A stretch of DNA of 64,000 bases from Paracoccus sp. S-4012. GTDB taxonomy: Bacteria; Pseudomonadota; Alphaproteobacteria; Rhodobacterales; Rhodobacteraceae. The notes under the pieces were generated by a model. That model had not been told where the DNA came from and did not search any database. It was given only the letters and a program-made list of their open reading frames with translations. Each line of letters starts with the position of its first letter. Position 1 is the stretch's first letter. Positions 46,609-56,571 of the stretch are shown piece by piece. Position numbers and translations under genes: made by a program. The stretch covers positions 124,001-188,000 of the forward strand of contig NZ_WKKA01000002.1 of assembly GCF_009674885.1 (NCBI RefSeq). The letters run 5' to 3'.

Positions 46609-47388
46609 ATGCATTTCCACCGACTACGCCTGACCCTTGTCTCGGTCGCGGGCGCCGCCGCGTTGACGACCGGCGCGGCGGCCGCCCAATCGCTCATCAC
46701 GGCGGAGGTTTGCCAGCGGCCCGCGAACCTGCTGACCCCCGCGCAGATGCGCGCCGTCGCCGAGGGCGCCTGCAATCCGACGCAGATCGCAGGCCAGCCC
46801 GCCCGCAGCGCGGTGCCCGCGCCTGGGACGCCCGGCGCGCCGCCCGCGACGACGCCGGCGCCCACGACCCCCACCACGCCGGGCAGCGGCACGGGAACCA
46901 CACCCGGAGGCGGCGCCACCGTGGGCGTCGGCCCCGGTGCGGGCGGCGGCAACACCGGCGGCGTCCGCCTTGGCGCCGGGCCGGGCGCGGGGTCCGGCAA
47001 TAGCGGCGGCGTCAGCATCGGCGCCGGGCCGGGCGCGGGAGCCGGCAACAGCGGCGGCGTCAGTGCCGGGATCGGCGCCGATGCGGGGGCGGGCAACAGC
47101 GGCGGCATCAGCGCCGGTGCAGGGTCCGGCGCCGGGGTCGGCAACAGCGGCGGCGTCAATGTCGGCGTGGGTGACGGCGCGGCCTCCGGCGGCAGCGGCG
47201 GCGTCAATATCGGCGTCGGCCAGGACGCGGCGACCGGCAATACCGGCGGCATCAACGCCGATCTCGGCGGACCCGGCCGGGGCAGCGGCAATGACGGCGG
47301 CGTCAATGTCGGGATCGGCGGGTCGGGGGGACTTGGCGTCTCGCTCGACTCCGGCGGCCTCGACGTCTCGGCAGGCGGCGACCGCTGA
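46609..47388 (+). CDS. secreted glycine-rich 16-residue-repeat protein
   Basis: A 259-residue protein I do not recognise. A signal peptide (VSVAGAAALTTGAAAAQS, cleavage near 26) precedes a small globular head (about 28-62) with two Cys (VCQRPANLL and GACNPTQ), a Pro/Thr/Gly linker (about 63-102), then eight tandem units of 16-17 residues (103-231) of the form [VI][SN]xGxGxGAGxGNSGG, and a short tail ending DVSAGGDR. The regular Asn/Ser/Gly pattern resembles a glycine-rich beta-structure or adhesin stalk. It stands at the edge of the polysaccharide/RTX island, convergent with rfbA. Confidence 0.8.
   Translation: MHFHRLRLTLVSVAGAAALTTGAAAAQSLITAEVCQRPANLLTPAQMRAVAEGACNPTQIAGQPARSAVPAPGTPGAPPATTPAPTTPTTPGSGTGTTPGGGATVGVGPGAGGGNTGGVRLGAGPGAGSGNSGGVSIGAGPGAGAGNSGGVSAGIGADAGAGNSGGISAGAGSGAGVGNSGGVNVGVGDGAASGGSGGVNIGVGQDAATGNTGGINADLGGPGRGSGNDGGVNVGIGGSGGLGVSLDSGGLDVSAGGDR
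46915..47301 (+). repeat. eight 48-base in-frame tandem repeats
   Basis: Seven units of 48 bases and a last one of 51 encode 16- or 17-residue blocks ending in GNSGG or a variant (GNTGG, GGSGG, GNDGG). The core GGCAACAGCGGCGGCGTC recurs with changes, so the array has diverged and is not a recent slippage product. A ninth degenerate unit follows. Confidence 0.85.
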
Positions 47389-47425
47389 GGCGCAGCCGCG
47401 GGGGCGGTGCAGCCGTTCCCGCGGT

Positions 47426-48301
47426 TCAGTCCAGCAGGTGCCTCAAATACCGTCCATACTCGTTCTTCGCGAATTTCGCCGCCCGGGCCTCGAGCGCCGC
47501 GGCGTCGATCCAGCCCTTGCTGTAGGCGACCTCCTCCGGGCAGCCGGTCTGCATGCCCTGCCGGTTCTCCAGCGTGCGCACGAAGTTCCCGGCATCCAGC
47601 AGGCTCGCATGGGTGCCGGTGTCGAGCCAGGCATAGCCGCGGCCCATCAGCTCCACCGTCAGCCGCTCGTCGGCCAGGTAGTCCTCGAGCAGCGACGTGA
47701 TCTCCAGCTCGCCCCGGTCGGAGGGCTTCACCCGCGCGGCACGCTCGGGCGCGGTGCCGTCGAGGAAGTAGAGGCCGGTGACGGCATAGGGCGAGGGCGG
47801 CTTCGCAGGCTTCTCGATGATCTGGCGCACGCGGCCGCCGGCGTCGAAGCCGACCACCCCGTAACGCTCGGGGTCGGCGACGCGGTAGCCGAAGACGGTC
47901 CCGCCCTCGGCCCGTGCATCGGCCGAGGCCAGCAGCTCCGCGAGCCCGTGGCCGAAGAACAGGTTGTCGCCCAGCACCATCGCCGAGGGCGCGCCGGCGA
48001 GGAATTCGCCAGCCAGCAGATAGGCCTGCGCGAGGCCGTCCGGCGAGGGCTGGACGATCCACTCGAACGTCAGCCCCCACTGGCTGCCGTCGCCCAGCAG
48101 GCGGCGGAACTGGTCCTGGTCCTCGGGCGTGGTGATGATCGCGATCTCGCGGATGCCGGTCAGCATCAGGACCGAGATCGGGTAGTAGATCATGGGCTTG
48201 TCGTAGATCGGCAGAAGCTGTTTCGAGAGGCCCATGGTGATCGGATAGAGCCGCGTTCCCGAGCCCCCGGCGAGAATGATGCCCTTGCGCTGCGTCGTCA
48301 T
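47426..48301 (-). CDS. rfbA: glucose-1-phosphate thymidylyltransferase
   Basis: Makes dTDP-glucose from glucose-1-phosphate and dTTP. The 291-residue nucleotidyltransferase has the signature GIILAGGSGTRLYPIT and SKQLLPIYDKPMIYYP, MVLGDNLFFGHG and IEKPAKPPSPYAVTGLYF. Last gene of rfbB-rfbD-rfbA, overlapping rfbD by four bases. Typical length. Confidence 0.96.
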   Translation of the reverse strand: MTTQRKGIILAGGSGTRLYPITMGLSKQLLPIYDKPMIYYPISVLMLTGIREIAIITTPEDQDQFRRLLGDGSQWGLTFEWIVQPSPDGLAQAYLLAGEFLAGAPSAMVLGDNLFFGHGLAELLASADARAEGGTVFGYRVADPERYGVVGFDAGGRVRQIIEKPAKPPSPYAVTGLYFLDGTAPERAARVKPSDRGELEITSLLEDYLADERLTVELMGRGYAWLDTGTHASLLDAGNFVRTLENRQGMQTGCPEEVAYSKGWIDAAALEARAAKFAKNEYGRYLRHLLD

Positions 48302-49148
48302 GCGTTCAGTTCCTTCAGCACGGCATCGAGGCCCGCCCGCCAGTCGGGACGGGAAATGCCGAAATCGCGTTCGATCGCCGAACAGTCGAGCCGCGAGTTG
48401 AGCGGCCGCCGGGCCGGGGTCGGGTAGTCGGCGGTCGGGATGTCCACGACCTCGGGGGTGAGGCCGCTTCGGGCGAAGATGGCGCGGGCGAAATCGGCCC
48501 AGCTCACGTCGGGCGTGCCGGCGAAATGGTAGAGGCCGCCCCTGCCCGGATCGGCCCGCATCTGCGCCGCCATCTCCAGGAGCGCCGCGGCGATGTCGGC
48601 GGCCGGGGTCGGGCCGCCGATCTGGTCGGCCACGATCGTCAGCCGCTCGCGCTCGGCCCCGAGACGCAGCATGGTCCTGACGAAATTGGCCCCATGCGCG
48701 CTGAAGACCCAGGAGGTCCGAATCACGGCCCACTGCCCTCCCTCGGCGGCGACCGCGCGCTCGCCCTCGAGCTTGGTCGCACCGTAGGTGCCGAGCGGGC
48801 CGGTGGCGTCGCCCTCGCGCCGGGGCTGGACGCCGGAGCCGTCGAAGACGTAGTCGGTCGAGACCGTCAGGAACGGGACGCCAAGCGCGGCGCAGGCCCC
48901 GGCCATCGCGGCCGGGGCCTGCGCGTTGACCGACCGCGCGGCGCCCGGTTCGGCCTCGGCCTTGTCCACGGCGGTCCATGCGGCGGCGTTGATGACGGCG
49001 GCAGGCCGTGCTTCCCGGATCACCGCGGCACAGGCCGCGGGGTCCGTCAGGTTGGCGTCCTCGCGGCCGAGAAAGCGCGCGTGGCCGCCGCGGCGCGCGA
49101 GTTCGCGGGCCACCTGTCCGGTGCGGCCGAAGACGAGCAGTTCTTCGA

Positions 49149-49152
<4 letters not shown>
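48298..49152 (-). CDS. rfbD: dTDP-4-dehydrorhamnose reductase
   Basis: Final step to dTDP-L-rhamnose. The 284-residue SDR has [16 protein letters not shown] at the N-terminus, [10 protein letters not shown] and the catalytic YGATKLEGE (YxxxK), and [18 protein letters not shown] near the C-terminus. It overlaps rfbB and rfbA by four bases each. Its normal substrate is made by RfbC, which is not in the window. Confidence 0.94.
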
Positions 49153-50189
<1,037 letters not shown>

Positions 50190-50562
50190 CTTTGGTTCCC
50201 GTCCCCTGCCCGTCCCTCATCCTGCCCCGGCCCGCGGTCCACGGACATCCGGCCGGGGTGCCGCGCCCCCCCTTCGTCCCGCGCGCCCGACATCGTCAAC
50301 ATACTGATTTCAAATGATTTGTTCATGAACAGGTGCTCGGACAGGACAAGTCGATCAACGCGGCGCCGGTTCTAGCATCGCCGGCTTACGGGGCGGTTAA
50401 TCGATCACCTCTCGGTTGTCACCCCCGGCGCCCGCCCCCGGACCGGTAGGATTGTCGGCAAAGCCGGGCCGACAAACGCGGCGGAACATGGCCTCGTGAG
50501 GGCATCGGACCGCGGCACGCCCTCACCGGGAGGCCGCGACAGCATCACGAAGAGGACGTGTC
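50190..50562. other. 373-base divergent intergenic region
   Basis: Separates rfbB (minus) from the RTX gene (plus). The first 100 bases are C-rich; 50296-50331 is unusually AT-rich for this genome and contains the palindrome at 50320-50331. A second AT-richer patch with GGTTAATCGATCACC lies at 50395-50409. GAAGAGGACG just before 50563 is the likely ribosome site of the RTX gene. I see no open frame, tRNA or terminator with a T-tract. It probably holds both promoters. Confidence 0.6.
50320..50331. promoter_or_regulatory. 12-base palindrome, possible operator
   Basis: TGTTCATGAACA is a perfect palindrome inside the AT-rich patch between rfbB and the RTX gene. Its form suits a dimeric regulator, but no family was recognised and there is no second copy nearby. 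Confidence 0.4.
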
Positions 50563-53500
50563 ATGGCCATCATGCGCCATGTGGGCACGCTGCCGGGTGA
50601 CGGCAGCGGGGCGACGAGGAACATCACCGATATCGAGGTGGCGCGCACCGGCGCCGGCCTCGTGGCGGTCGGTGTCAGCGGCATCGACGGCGGCATCGCG
50701 ACCTGGCGCACGGCGGATGCCGGGACGCTCGCCAGCGGTGCCGGCTACGCGCCCCATCCCGCCAGCCTCGGCCACATGGTCGAGCCCGGCGCAACCATCG
50801 TGCAGATCGGCAACGGCCTCGCGGCCTTCGGCTTCGGCATGCGACACGCCGCGACGCGCGGCATGGGATTCGACGACCGCGGCCAGGGCGTCGGCAGCGC
50901 GACGCTCACCGGCCTGCCCGGCGACATCGTCGCGGCCGCCTCTGCGCGGATCGGCGAGGCATCGGTCCTGCTGACGGCGCGGGCCGATGGCGCGGCGCTG
51001 CAGAGCTGGCGGATCGAGGCGAACGGCGTGGCGAAGCAGATCTCGGCCGGCGTGATGCCGCCCGGCGCCGCGGACGGCGCGCGCATCGCCGATATCGAGA
51101 TCCTCGAAGCGGCCGGCCGGAGGTTCGCGCTTGCGGTCTCGACCAACGGCAATTTCGTGACCAGCCAGGAGATCGGCGCGGACGGCCCCCTCGGCGCGGT
51201 GAGCGCCATCGGCATGGGCGCCGATGCGCCGTTCTCGGCCCCGAGCGATGTCGAGGGCGTCACGGTGGCGGGGCAGGCCTTTGCCATCGTCGCCGCCGCG
51301 GGCAGCTCGTCTTTGACGGTGTTCCGCATCGGCGCCGATGGCGGGCTGGTGATGACCGACCATATCCTCGACGAGCGCACCACCCGCTTTGCGGGCGTGA
51401 CCGAACTCGAGACGATCTCCGTCAACGGCCGCGCCTATGTCTTCGCCGCCGGGCGCGACGACGGCATCTCGATGTTCACGCTGATGCCGGACGGGCGGCT
51501 GCTGCATCTGCACAGCATCGAGGACACCGCAGGCATGACGCTGGCCCGCGTCAGCGCGCTCGCGGCGGCGCAGATCGGCGGCAGCCTCGCCCTCTTCGCG
51601 GCGTCCGGGACCGAGGCGGGGCTGACGCAGCTGAGGATCGACCTCGGCATCATCGGCGCGACCGGCTGGGCGAGCATGGGTGCTGCGACCGGCACCGGCG
51701 GCGACGACCAGCTGGTCGCGCGCGAGGGCACGCTGTCGATCGACGGCGGCGCGGGCGACGACATCCTCTCGGCCGGCGATCAAGGGGTGACGCTGACCGG
51801 CGGCGCCGGGGCGGATGTGTTCGTGCCGGGCGCGGTGGCCGGGACCATCGTCATCACGGATTTCGACCCGCGCCATGACCGGCTCGACCTGTCCTCGCTG
51901 GGGATGATCCGGTCGGCGAGGCAGATCTCGGTGCAGGGAACCGGCTCCGGGCTGATCCTGCGCTATGGCGCCACGACCGTGGACATCCGCAGCCATGACG
52001 GCAACCCGCTCTCGCAGGGGCTGATCACCGACCAGTTGTTCCCGGTCGCGCATTACGCCGCGCCGGGCGGGCAGATCACCCGCATCGGCACCTCCGGGGC
52101 CGAGCGGCTGGAGGCGCTGGCCGAGGCGCTGACCGCCTATGGCCTCGGCGGCAACGACACCCTGGTCGGCAGCTACCTCGCCGACCGCCTCTACGGCAAC
52201 GAGGGCCGCGACCTGCTGATCGGCAACGACGGCGACGACAGCCTCTACGGCGGGGCGGACCACGACGATCTCGACGGCGGCGCGGGAAACGACGCGCTCC
52301 ATGGCGGCGACGGCAACGACACGCTGGGCGGCGGCGCGGGCGACGACCACCTCGCGGGCGAGGCGGGCAACGACCACATCTCGGGCCATGCCGGCGAGGA
52401 CTGGCTCTCGGGCGGTGAGGGCAGCGACCGCCTCTGGGGCGGCGACGGCCATGACACGCTGATGGGCGATGCGGGCAACGACACCCTCTGGGGTCAGGAC
52501 GGTGACGATCTCATGTCCGGGGGGGCAGGAGACGACTCGCTCCTGGGCGGTTGGGGAGGGGACACCCTCTACGGCGACGCCGGACGGGACGAGCTGCGCG
52601 GCGATCAGGGCGATGATTTCCTTCATGGCGGCGATGGCGACGACGAACTCTGGGGCGGCGACGGCAACGACACGCTGTTCGGGACGGCCGGCAACGACAC
52701 CCTGATGGGCGAGGCCGGCGACGACCGTCTGTTCGGCGGCCTCGGCGACGACCATCTCATCGGCCACGCCGGCGACGACGTGCTGGTGGGCGAGGCGGGC
52801 AATGACATCCTCATGGGCGCGGGGGGCAATGACCAGTTCTCCGGCGGCACCGGAAATGACACGATCTATGCCGGCGACGGAGACGATGCGGCCTTCGGCG
52901 GCGAGGGCAACGACGTGGTCTGGGGCGGCCCTAGCAACGACATCCTCTATGGCGAGGGCGGCGACGACTACATCGACGGCGGGCCGGGCAGGAACGTGCT
53001 CTGGGGCGGGGCCGGGCGCGACACCATCGTCGGCGGCGACGACGCCGACCGCATCCGCGGCGACGAGGGCGACGACCTGATCCTCGGCGGCGGCGGCGAC
53101 GACTGGATCTTCGACCATGCCGGGAACAACGCCATCGGCGGCGGCGGTGGCAATGACACCATCACCGGCGGAACTGGCAATGACCGCATCTCGGGGGATG
53201 CCGGCGACGACGTCCTCGCGGGCGAGGGCGGGAACGACGAGATGTCAGGCGGCGACGGGAATGACACCCTTTCGGGCGGGGCGGGCAACGACGTGATGCA
53301 TGGCGGCAACGGCAACGACCAGTTCTTTGCCGGGGATGGCGACGACCGTGTCTTCGGCGGACCCGGCGACGACATCGCCCATGGCGGCGCCGGCAACGAC
53401 TTCCTGCAGGGGGATGGCGGCCGGAACGCGCTCTACGGCGGCGCGGGCCGGGACACGCTGGCGGGCGGCGACGAGGCCGACACGCTGCTCGGCGGCGAGG

Positions 53501-54015
53501 ACGCCGATCTCATCGCCGGCAATGGCGGGGCCGACATCATCCAGGGCGGCTCGGGCAATGACACGCTCTATGGCGGGGCGGGCCGCGACAGCCTCTGGGG
53601 CGAGGACGGGGCGGACTTCATGATCGCCGGGCTGGACGACGACATCCTCTACGGCGGCGCCGGGAACGACACCCTCTGGGGCGATCCCGGCAACGACGTG
53701 CTCCATGGCGGCACCGGCGTCGACTACCTCGTCGGCGGCGCCGGGGCCGACCGCTTCGTCTTCGCCCGCGGCGACAGCGGCACCGGCAGCCAGAGCGACT
53801 GGATCCGCGATCTCGACCCGCTCGACACGATCGACCTGCGCGGCATGGGCCTCGGCTTCGCGGGCTCCGCCTTCACGGGCCAGGCCGGCCAGCTGATCCT
53901 GCACCGGGCTGCGGGGCTGCAATGGGCCGAGATCGACTTCGACGGCGACCGCCGCGCCGACATGGCGATCCGCATCAGCGGCCATGTGGCGGATGCGGGT
54001 GACTTCCTGCTCTGA
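50563..54015 (+). CDS. RTX calcium-binding repeat protein with propeller-like N-terminal half
   Basis: A 1150-residue protein without a Sec signal. Residues 1-370 show repeated blocks such as SLTVFRIGADGGLVMTDHIL and ISMFTLMPDGRLLHLHSIED, which look like blades of a beta-propeller. A small RTX cluster lies at about 382-425, then residues 527-1068 carry dozens of GGxGxD nonapeptides (GGNGNDQFFAGDGDD type) that bind calcium. The tail has WIRDLDPLDTIDLRGMGLGF, typical of C-terminal type I secretion signals. No HlyB/HlyD genes are in the window; TolC is at 16960. Likely a surface or matrix protein. Confidence 0.93.
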   Translation: MAIMRHVGTLPGDGSGATRNITDIEVARTGAGLVAVGVSGIDGGIATWRTADAGTLASGAGYAPHPASLGHMVEPGATIVQIGNGLAAFGFGMRHAATRGMGFDDRGQGVGSATLTGLPGDIVAAASARIGEASVLLTARADGAALQSWRIEANGVAKQISAGVMPPGAADGARIADIEILEAAGRRFALAVSTNGNFVTSQEIGADGPLGAVSAIGMGADAPFSAPSDVEGVTVAGQAFAIVAAAGSSSLTVFRIGADGGLVMTDHILDERTTRFAGVTELETISVNGRAYVFAAGRDDGISMFTLMPDGRLLHLHSIEDTAGMTLARVSALAAAQIGGSLALFAASGTEAGLTQLRIDLGIIGATGWASMGAATGTGGDDQLVAREGTLSIDGGAGDDILSAGDQGVTLTGGAGADVFVPGAVAGTIVITDFDPRHDRLDLSSLGMIRSARQISVQGTGSGLILRYGATTVDIRSHDGNPLSQGLITDQLFPVAHYAAPGGQITRIGTSGAERLEALAEALTAYGLGGNDTLVGSYLADRLYGNEGRDLLIGNDGDDSLYGGADHDDLDGGAGNDALHGGDGNDTLGGGAGDDHLAGEAGNDHISGHAGEDWLSGGEGSDRLWGGDGHDTLMGDAGNDTLWGQDGDDLMSGGAGDDSLLGGWGGDTLYGDAGRDELRGDQGDDFLHGGDGDDELWGGDGNDTLFGTAGNDTLMGEAGDDRLFGGLGDDHLIGHAGDDVLVGEAGNDILMGAGGNDQFSGGTGNDTIYAGDGDDAAFGGEGNDVVWGGPSNDILYGEGGDDYIDGGPGRNVLWGGAGRDTIVGGDDADRIRGDEGDDLILGGGGDDWIFDHAGNNAIGGGGGNDTITGGTGNDRISGDAGDDVLAGEGGNDEMSGGDGNDTLSGGAGNDVMHGGNGNDQFFAGDGDDRVFGGPGDDIAHGGAGNDFLQGDGGRNALYGGAGRDTLAGGDEADTLLGGEDADLIAGNGGADIIQGGSGNDTLYGGAGRDSLWGEDGADFMIAGLDDDILYGGAGNDTLWGDPGNDVLHGGTGVDYLVGGAGADRFVFARGDSGTGSQSDWIRDLDPLDTIDLRGMGLGFAGSAFTGQAGQLILHRAAGLQWAEIDFDGDRRADMAIRISGHVADAGDFLL
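52141..53766 (+). repeat. RTX nonapeptide-coding repeat region
   Basis: Degenerate 27-base in-frame repeats built on GGCGGCNANGGCAACGAC encode the calcium-binding GGxGxDxLx motifs. Because of this composition all other frames also stay open for long stretches; these are not genes. Confidence 0.9.
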
Positions 54016-54023
54016 GCCGGGCC

Positions 54024-54875
54024 TCAGCTCTCCAGCAGACGGCTGTGGTGGCGCCAGAGGAGCAGCAGGCCGAAGAACGCCACCACGATCGCCACCCCGA
54101 ACACATAGAGGGGGGTGGCATAGCTCGCGTCATAGGCCGGATAGACCCCGGCCCGCGTCATGGCGACGCCGTGGATGATGGGGTTGTACCACAGCACCTT
54201 CTGGGCACTCGCCGGCATCATCCCATAGGTGAAGAAGATGCCCGAGATCAGAAACATCGGCCGGTTGAGGATCGACCAGGCCCGCTCCCAGACCGGAAAC
54301 TCCATGAACAGGTAGCAGTTCAGCACCCCCACGGCGATGCCGATGGCGGCCATCATGGCAATGGCCATGGCCAACGCCGGGATGTTCCAGAGCGTGTCGA
54401 GCCCGAACAGCAGGTCGATCCCGCCCAGCACGATCACGAAGACCGTCGTCTGCGTCAGCAGGTTGAGGATCGCCCGCGCCAGGATCGCGTCCATGTAGGT
54501 CACGGAAGGGTATTGCAGGAACGGGCGCGAGAACTGGACCGAGCGCGCGACGGTGTTGCTGAGGTCGAGATAGAGCGAGAACGGCAGGAAGCCCGTGGCA
54601 TAGAACAGCGCGAAGCTGGTGCCCACGGTGGGGTGCATGCCGGTGGCGCTGAACACCATCGACAGCAGCGCGATGGCGGCGACCGGCTCGGCGATCTCCC
54701 ACAGGTAGCCGCCGGGCGAGCGCCCATAGCGGGTCGCGATCTCGCGCAGGATCAGCGCCACGATGGTCCGGCCCATGCGCATCCCCGGCCGCCGGGCGCG
54801 CGCCGCGGGGCGCTGCGGCGGCGGCAGGCCGGCGCCGGCGCGCGCGTTTTCGTGAGGGGAGGCAGGGGCGGTCAC
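54024..54875 (-). CDS. kpsM: ABC-2 type polysaccharide export permease
   Basis: A 283-residue inner-membrane permease starting at GTG 54875. The first 35 residues are Pro/Ala/Arg-rich; the conserved body starts at GRTIVALILREIATRYGRS and has six membrane segments, with FYATGFLPFSLYLDLSNTVA, FEFPVWERAW-like FMEFPVWERAWSILNRPMF and HGVAMTRAGVYPAYD. This is the KpsM/CtrC/BexB layout for group 2 capsule export. A start at 54782 (Met-Arg-Met) would drop the leader. Divergent from kpsE-kpsT with 70 bases between; convergent with the RTX gene. Confidence 0.88.
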   Translation of the reverse strand: MTAPASPHENARAGAGLPPPQRPAARARRPGMRMGRTIVALILREIATRYGRSPGGYLWEIAEPVAAIALLSMVFSATGMHPTVGTSFALFYATGFLPFSLYLDLSNTVARSVQFSRPFLQYPSVTYMDAILARAILNLLTQTTVFVIVLGGIDLLFGLDTLWNIPALAMAIAMMAAIGIAVGVLNCYLFMEFPVWERAWSILNRPMFLISGIFFTYGMMPASAQKVLWYNPIIHGVAMTRAGVYPAYDASYATPLYVFGVAIVVAFFGLLLLWRHHSRLLES

Positions 54876-54945
54876 GGGTTCTGGTCTCTGGCCTTGCGCT
54901 GACGCCTTATGTAACAAGCGCCCGATGAGGTGAACAAGGAACGCG

Positions 54946-56568
54946 GTGTTGAGCAGTTCTCCGGTCCCCGAGCGCCCGGCCTCGCCCGCCGCGCCCGGCG
55001 GCGCGACACCCACGACGCCAACTCCGCCGCTACAGCCGCCGCTGCAGGCCGTGCAGCCGGCTTCGGCGCAGCCGCAGGGCGCGCGGCCGGGCCCCGCCCC
55101 GGCGCAGCCGCAGCCGCAGCCAGCAGCCGGCGCGCAGACCGGCGCCCAGCCGGTGGCTTCGCCCGCGGCGCAGCCGCAGGCGATCCCTGCGCCCCCTCCT
55201 CAGCCGCAAGCGCAACAGCAAGCGCATGCCGCCTCGGCGCAACCCCATGCGGCGGCGCGCCCGCAATTCGCGCAACCCCAGCCCGCCCAGCCTCAGCCGC
55301 ACCGTCCCCCCGCTGCCACGGCGGTCGCGGTGCCGGCGCCCGCCCCGGCTGCCGTGCCCGCGCTGCAGCCCCGGCCCGTGACGCCGCTGCCGCAGCCCGG
55401 CGGCGCCCATGGCGGCCCGCCGCAGGCGCCTCCGCTGCCGCCGCCGGCCTCGGCCGCCCGGCCCCGGCGCCGCCACTGGATGCTGCTGGCGAGTTTCATC
55501 GTCCTCGTGCTGCTGCCGGTCGCCACCGCGGCCTGGTATCTCTGGACCCGCGCCGCGGACCAGTATGTCTCCAGCATGGCCTTCTCGGTCCGGCGCGAGG
55601 ACCAGCGTTCGGGCGTGGACCTGCTCGGCGGCATCACCGCCTTCGCGACCTCGACCGCGGCCTCTGACGTCAACATCCTCGAGGACTACATCGGCAGCCC
55701 CGACATGGTGCAGGCGGTGATGGAGCGCGTCGACCTGCCCGCCGAGATGGCCCGGCACTGGCCCCGCGACTTCATCTATGCCTACGACCCGGACGGCACG
55801 ATCGAGGATCTGGTGGACTACTGGAACCGGCAGGTCACGGTCATCAACGACGACAAGACCGGCATCATGACCGTCCGCGTCGCCGCCTTCTCGCCCGAGG
55901 ATGCGCAGCTGATCGCGCAGACCGTCTTCGACGCCAGCAGCGCGACGGTGAACCGCCTCTCTGACCAGGCGCGCGAGGACGCGACACGCTACGCGCGCGA
56001 GGAGTTGGACAAGGCCGAGGCCCGCGTGCGCGAGCTTCAGGACCAGATGACGGCATTCCGCACCCGCACCCAGATCGTCGATCCGCAGGCCGAGTTCGCG
56101 TCGCGGCTCGAGGTCGTGGCGGCGTTGCAGGGGCAGCTGGCCGAGGCCCTGGTGGCGCAGGACCTGCTGCTCGAGAACGGCGCCCGGCCGCAGGACCCGC
56201 GCGTGGTGCAGGGCGAGATGCGGATCGGCGCGATCGAGAACCGCATCGAGGCCGAGCGCAACCGGATCAGCACCGCCGACGCACCCGGCGGCGCGAGCTA
56301 CGCCACCATGGTGGCCGAGTTCGAGCGCCTGGCCGCCGACCGCACCTTCGCCGAGGAGGCCCTGGTAGCGACGCGCGCCGCCTACGATCTGGCGCTGGCC
56401 GAGGCGCGGCGCCAGACCCGCTATCTCGCCGCGCATATTGCCCCGAACCTGCCGCAGCAGTCGCTGCGCCCCGACCGGCCGCTGGTGCTGGCGATCTTCG
56501 CGGGCTTCGCGCTGCTGGCCTGGTCGATCCTGGCGCTCGTCTACTACAGCGTGCGAGACCGCGGCTGA
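54946..56568 (+). CDS. kpsE: capsule polysaccharide export inner-membrane protein
   Basis: A 540-residue polysaccharide co-polymerase-like protein of the KpsE/CtrB/BexC type, starting at GTG 54946 behind AAGGA. The first 175 residues are almost only Pro, Gln and Ala (QPQPQPAAG type). A membrane segment MLLASFIVLVLLPVATAAWY follows, then a periplasmic domain with DQYVSSMAFSVRRED, coiled-coil helices (about 330-470) and a second membrane segment LVLAIFAGFALLAWSILALV at the end. The long disordered cytoplasmic leader is not seen in E. coli KpsE. Three bases upstream of kpsT. Confidence 0.9.
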   Translation: MLSSSPVPERPASPAAPGGATPTTPTPPLQPPLQAVQPASAQPQGARPGPAPAQPQPQPAAGAQTGAQPVASPAAQPQAIPAPPPQPQAQQQAHAASAQPHAAARPQFAQPQPAQPQPHRPPAATAVAVPAPAPAAVPALQPRPVTPLPQPGGAHGGPPQAPPLPPPASAARPRRRHWMLLASFIVLVLLPVATAAWYLWTRAADQYVSSMAFSVRREDQRSGVDLLGGITAFATSTAASDVNILEDYIGSPDMVQAVMERVDLPAEMARHWPRDFIYAYDPDGTIEDLVDYWNRQVTVINDDKTGIMTVRVAAFSPEDAQLIAQTVFDASSATVNRLSDQAREDATRYAREELDKAEARVRELQDQMTAFRTRTQIVDPQAEFASRLEVVAALQGQLAEALVAQDLLLENGARPQDPRVVQGEMRIGAIENRIEAERNRISTADAPGGASYATMVAEFERLAADRTFAEEALVATRAAYDLALAEARRQTRYLAAHIAPNLPQQSLRPDRPLVLAIFAGFALLAWSILALVYYSVRDRG

Positions 56569-56571
56569 GCC

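Noticed and set aside
50545-53118. A minus-strand open frame of about 860 codons opposite the RTX gene, rich in repeated Val-Val-Ala
   Set aside because: It is the antisense reading of the RTX repeats. The calcium-binding motifs and the tail prove the plus-strand frame.
52141-53766. CRISPR array or non-coding tandem repeat
   Set aside because: The repeats are in frame, of 27-base period and encode RTX nonapeptides; there are no identical repeats with unique spacers.
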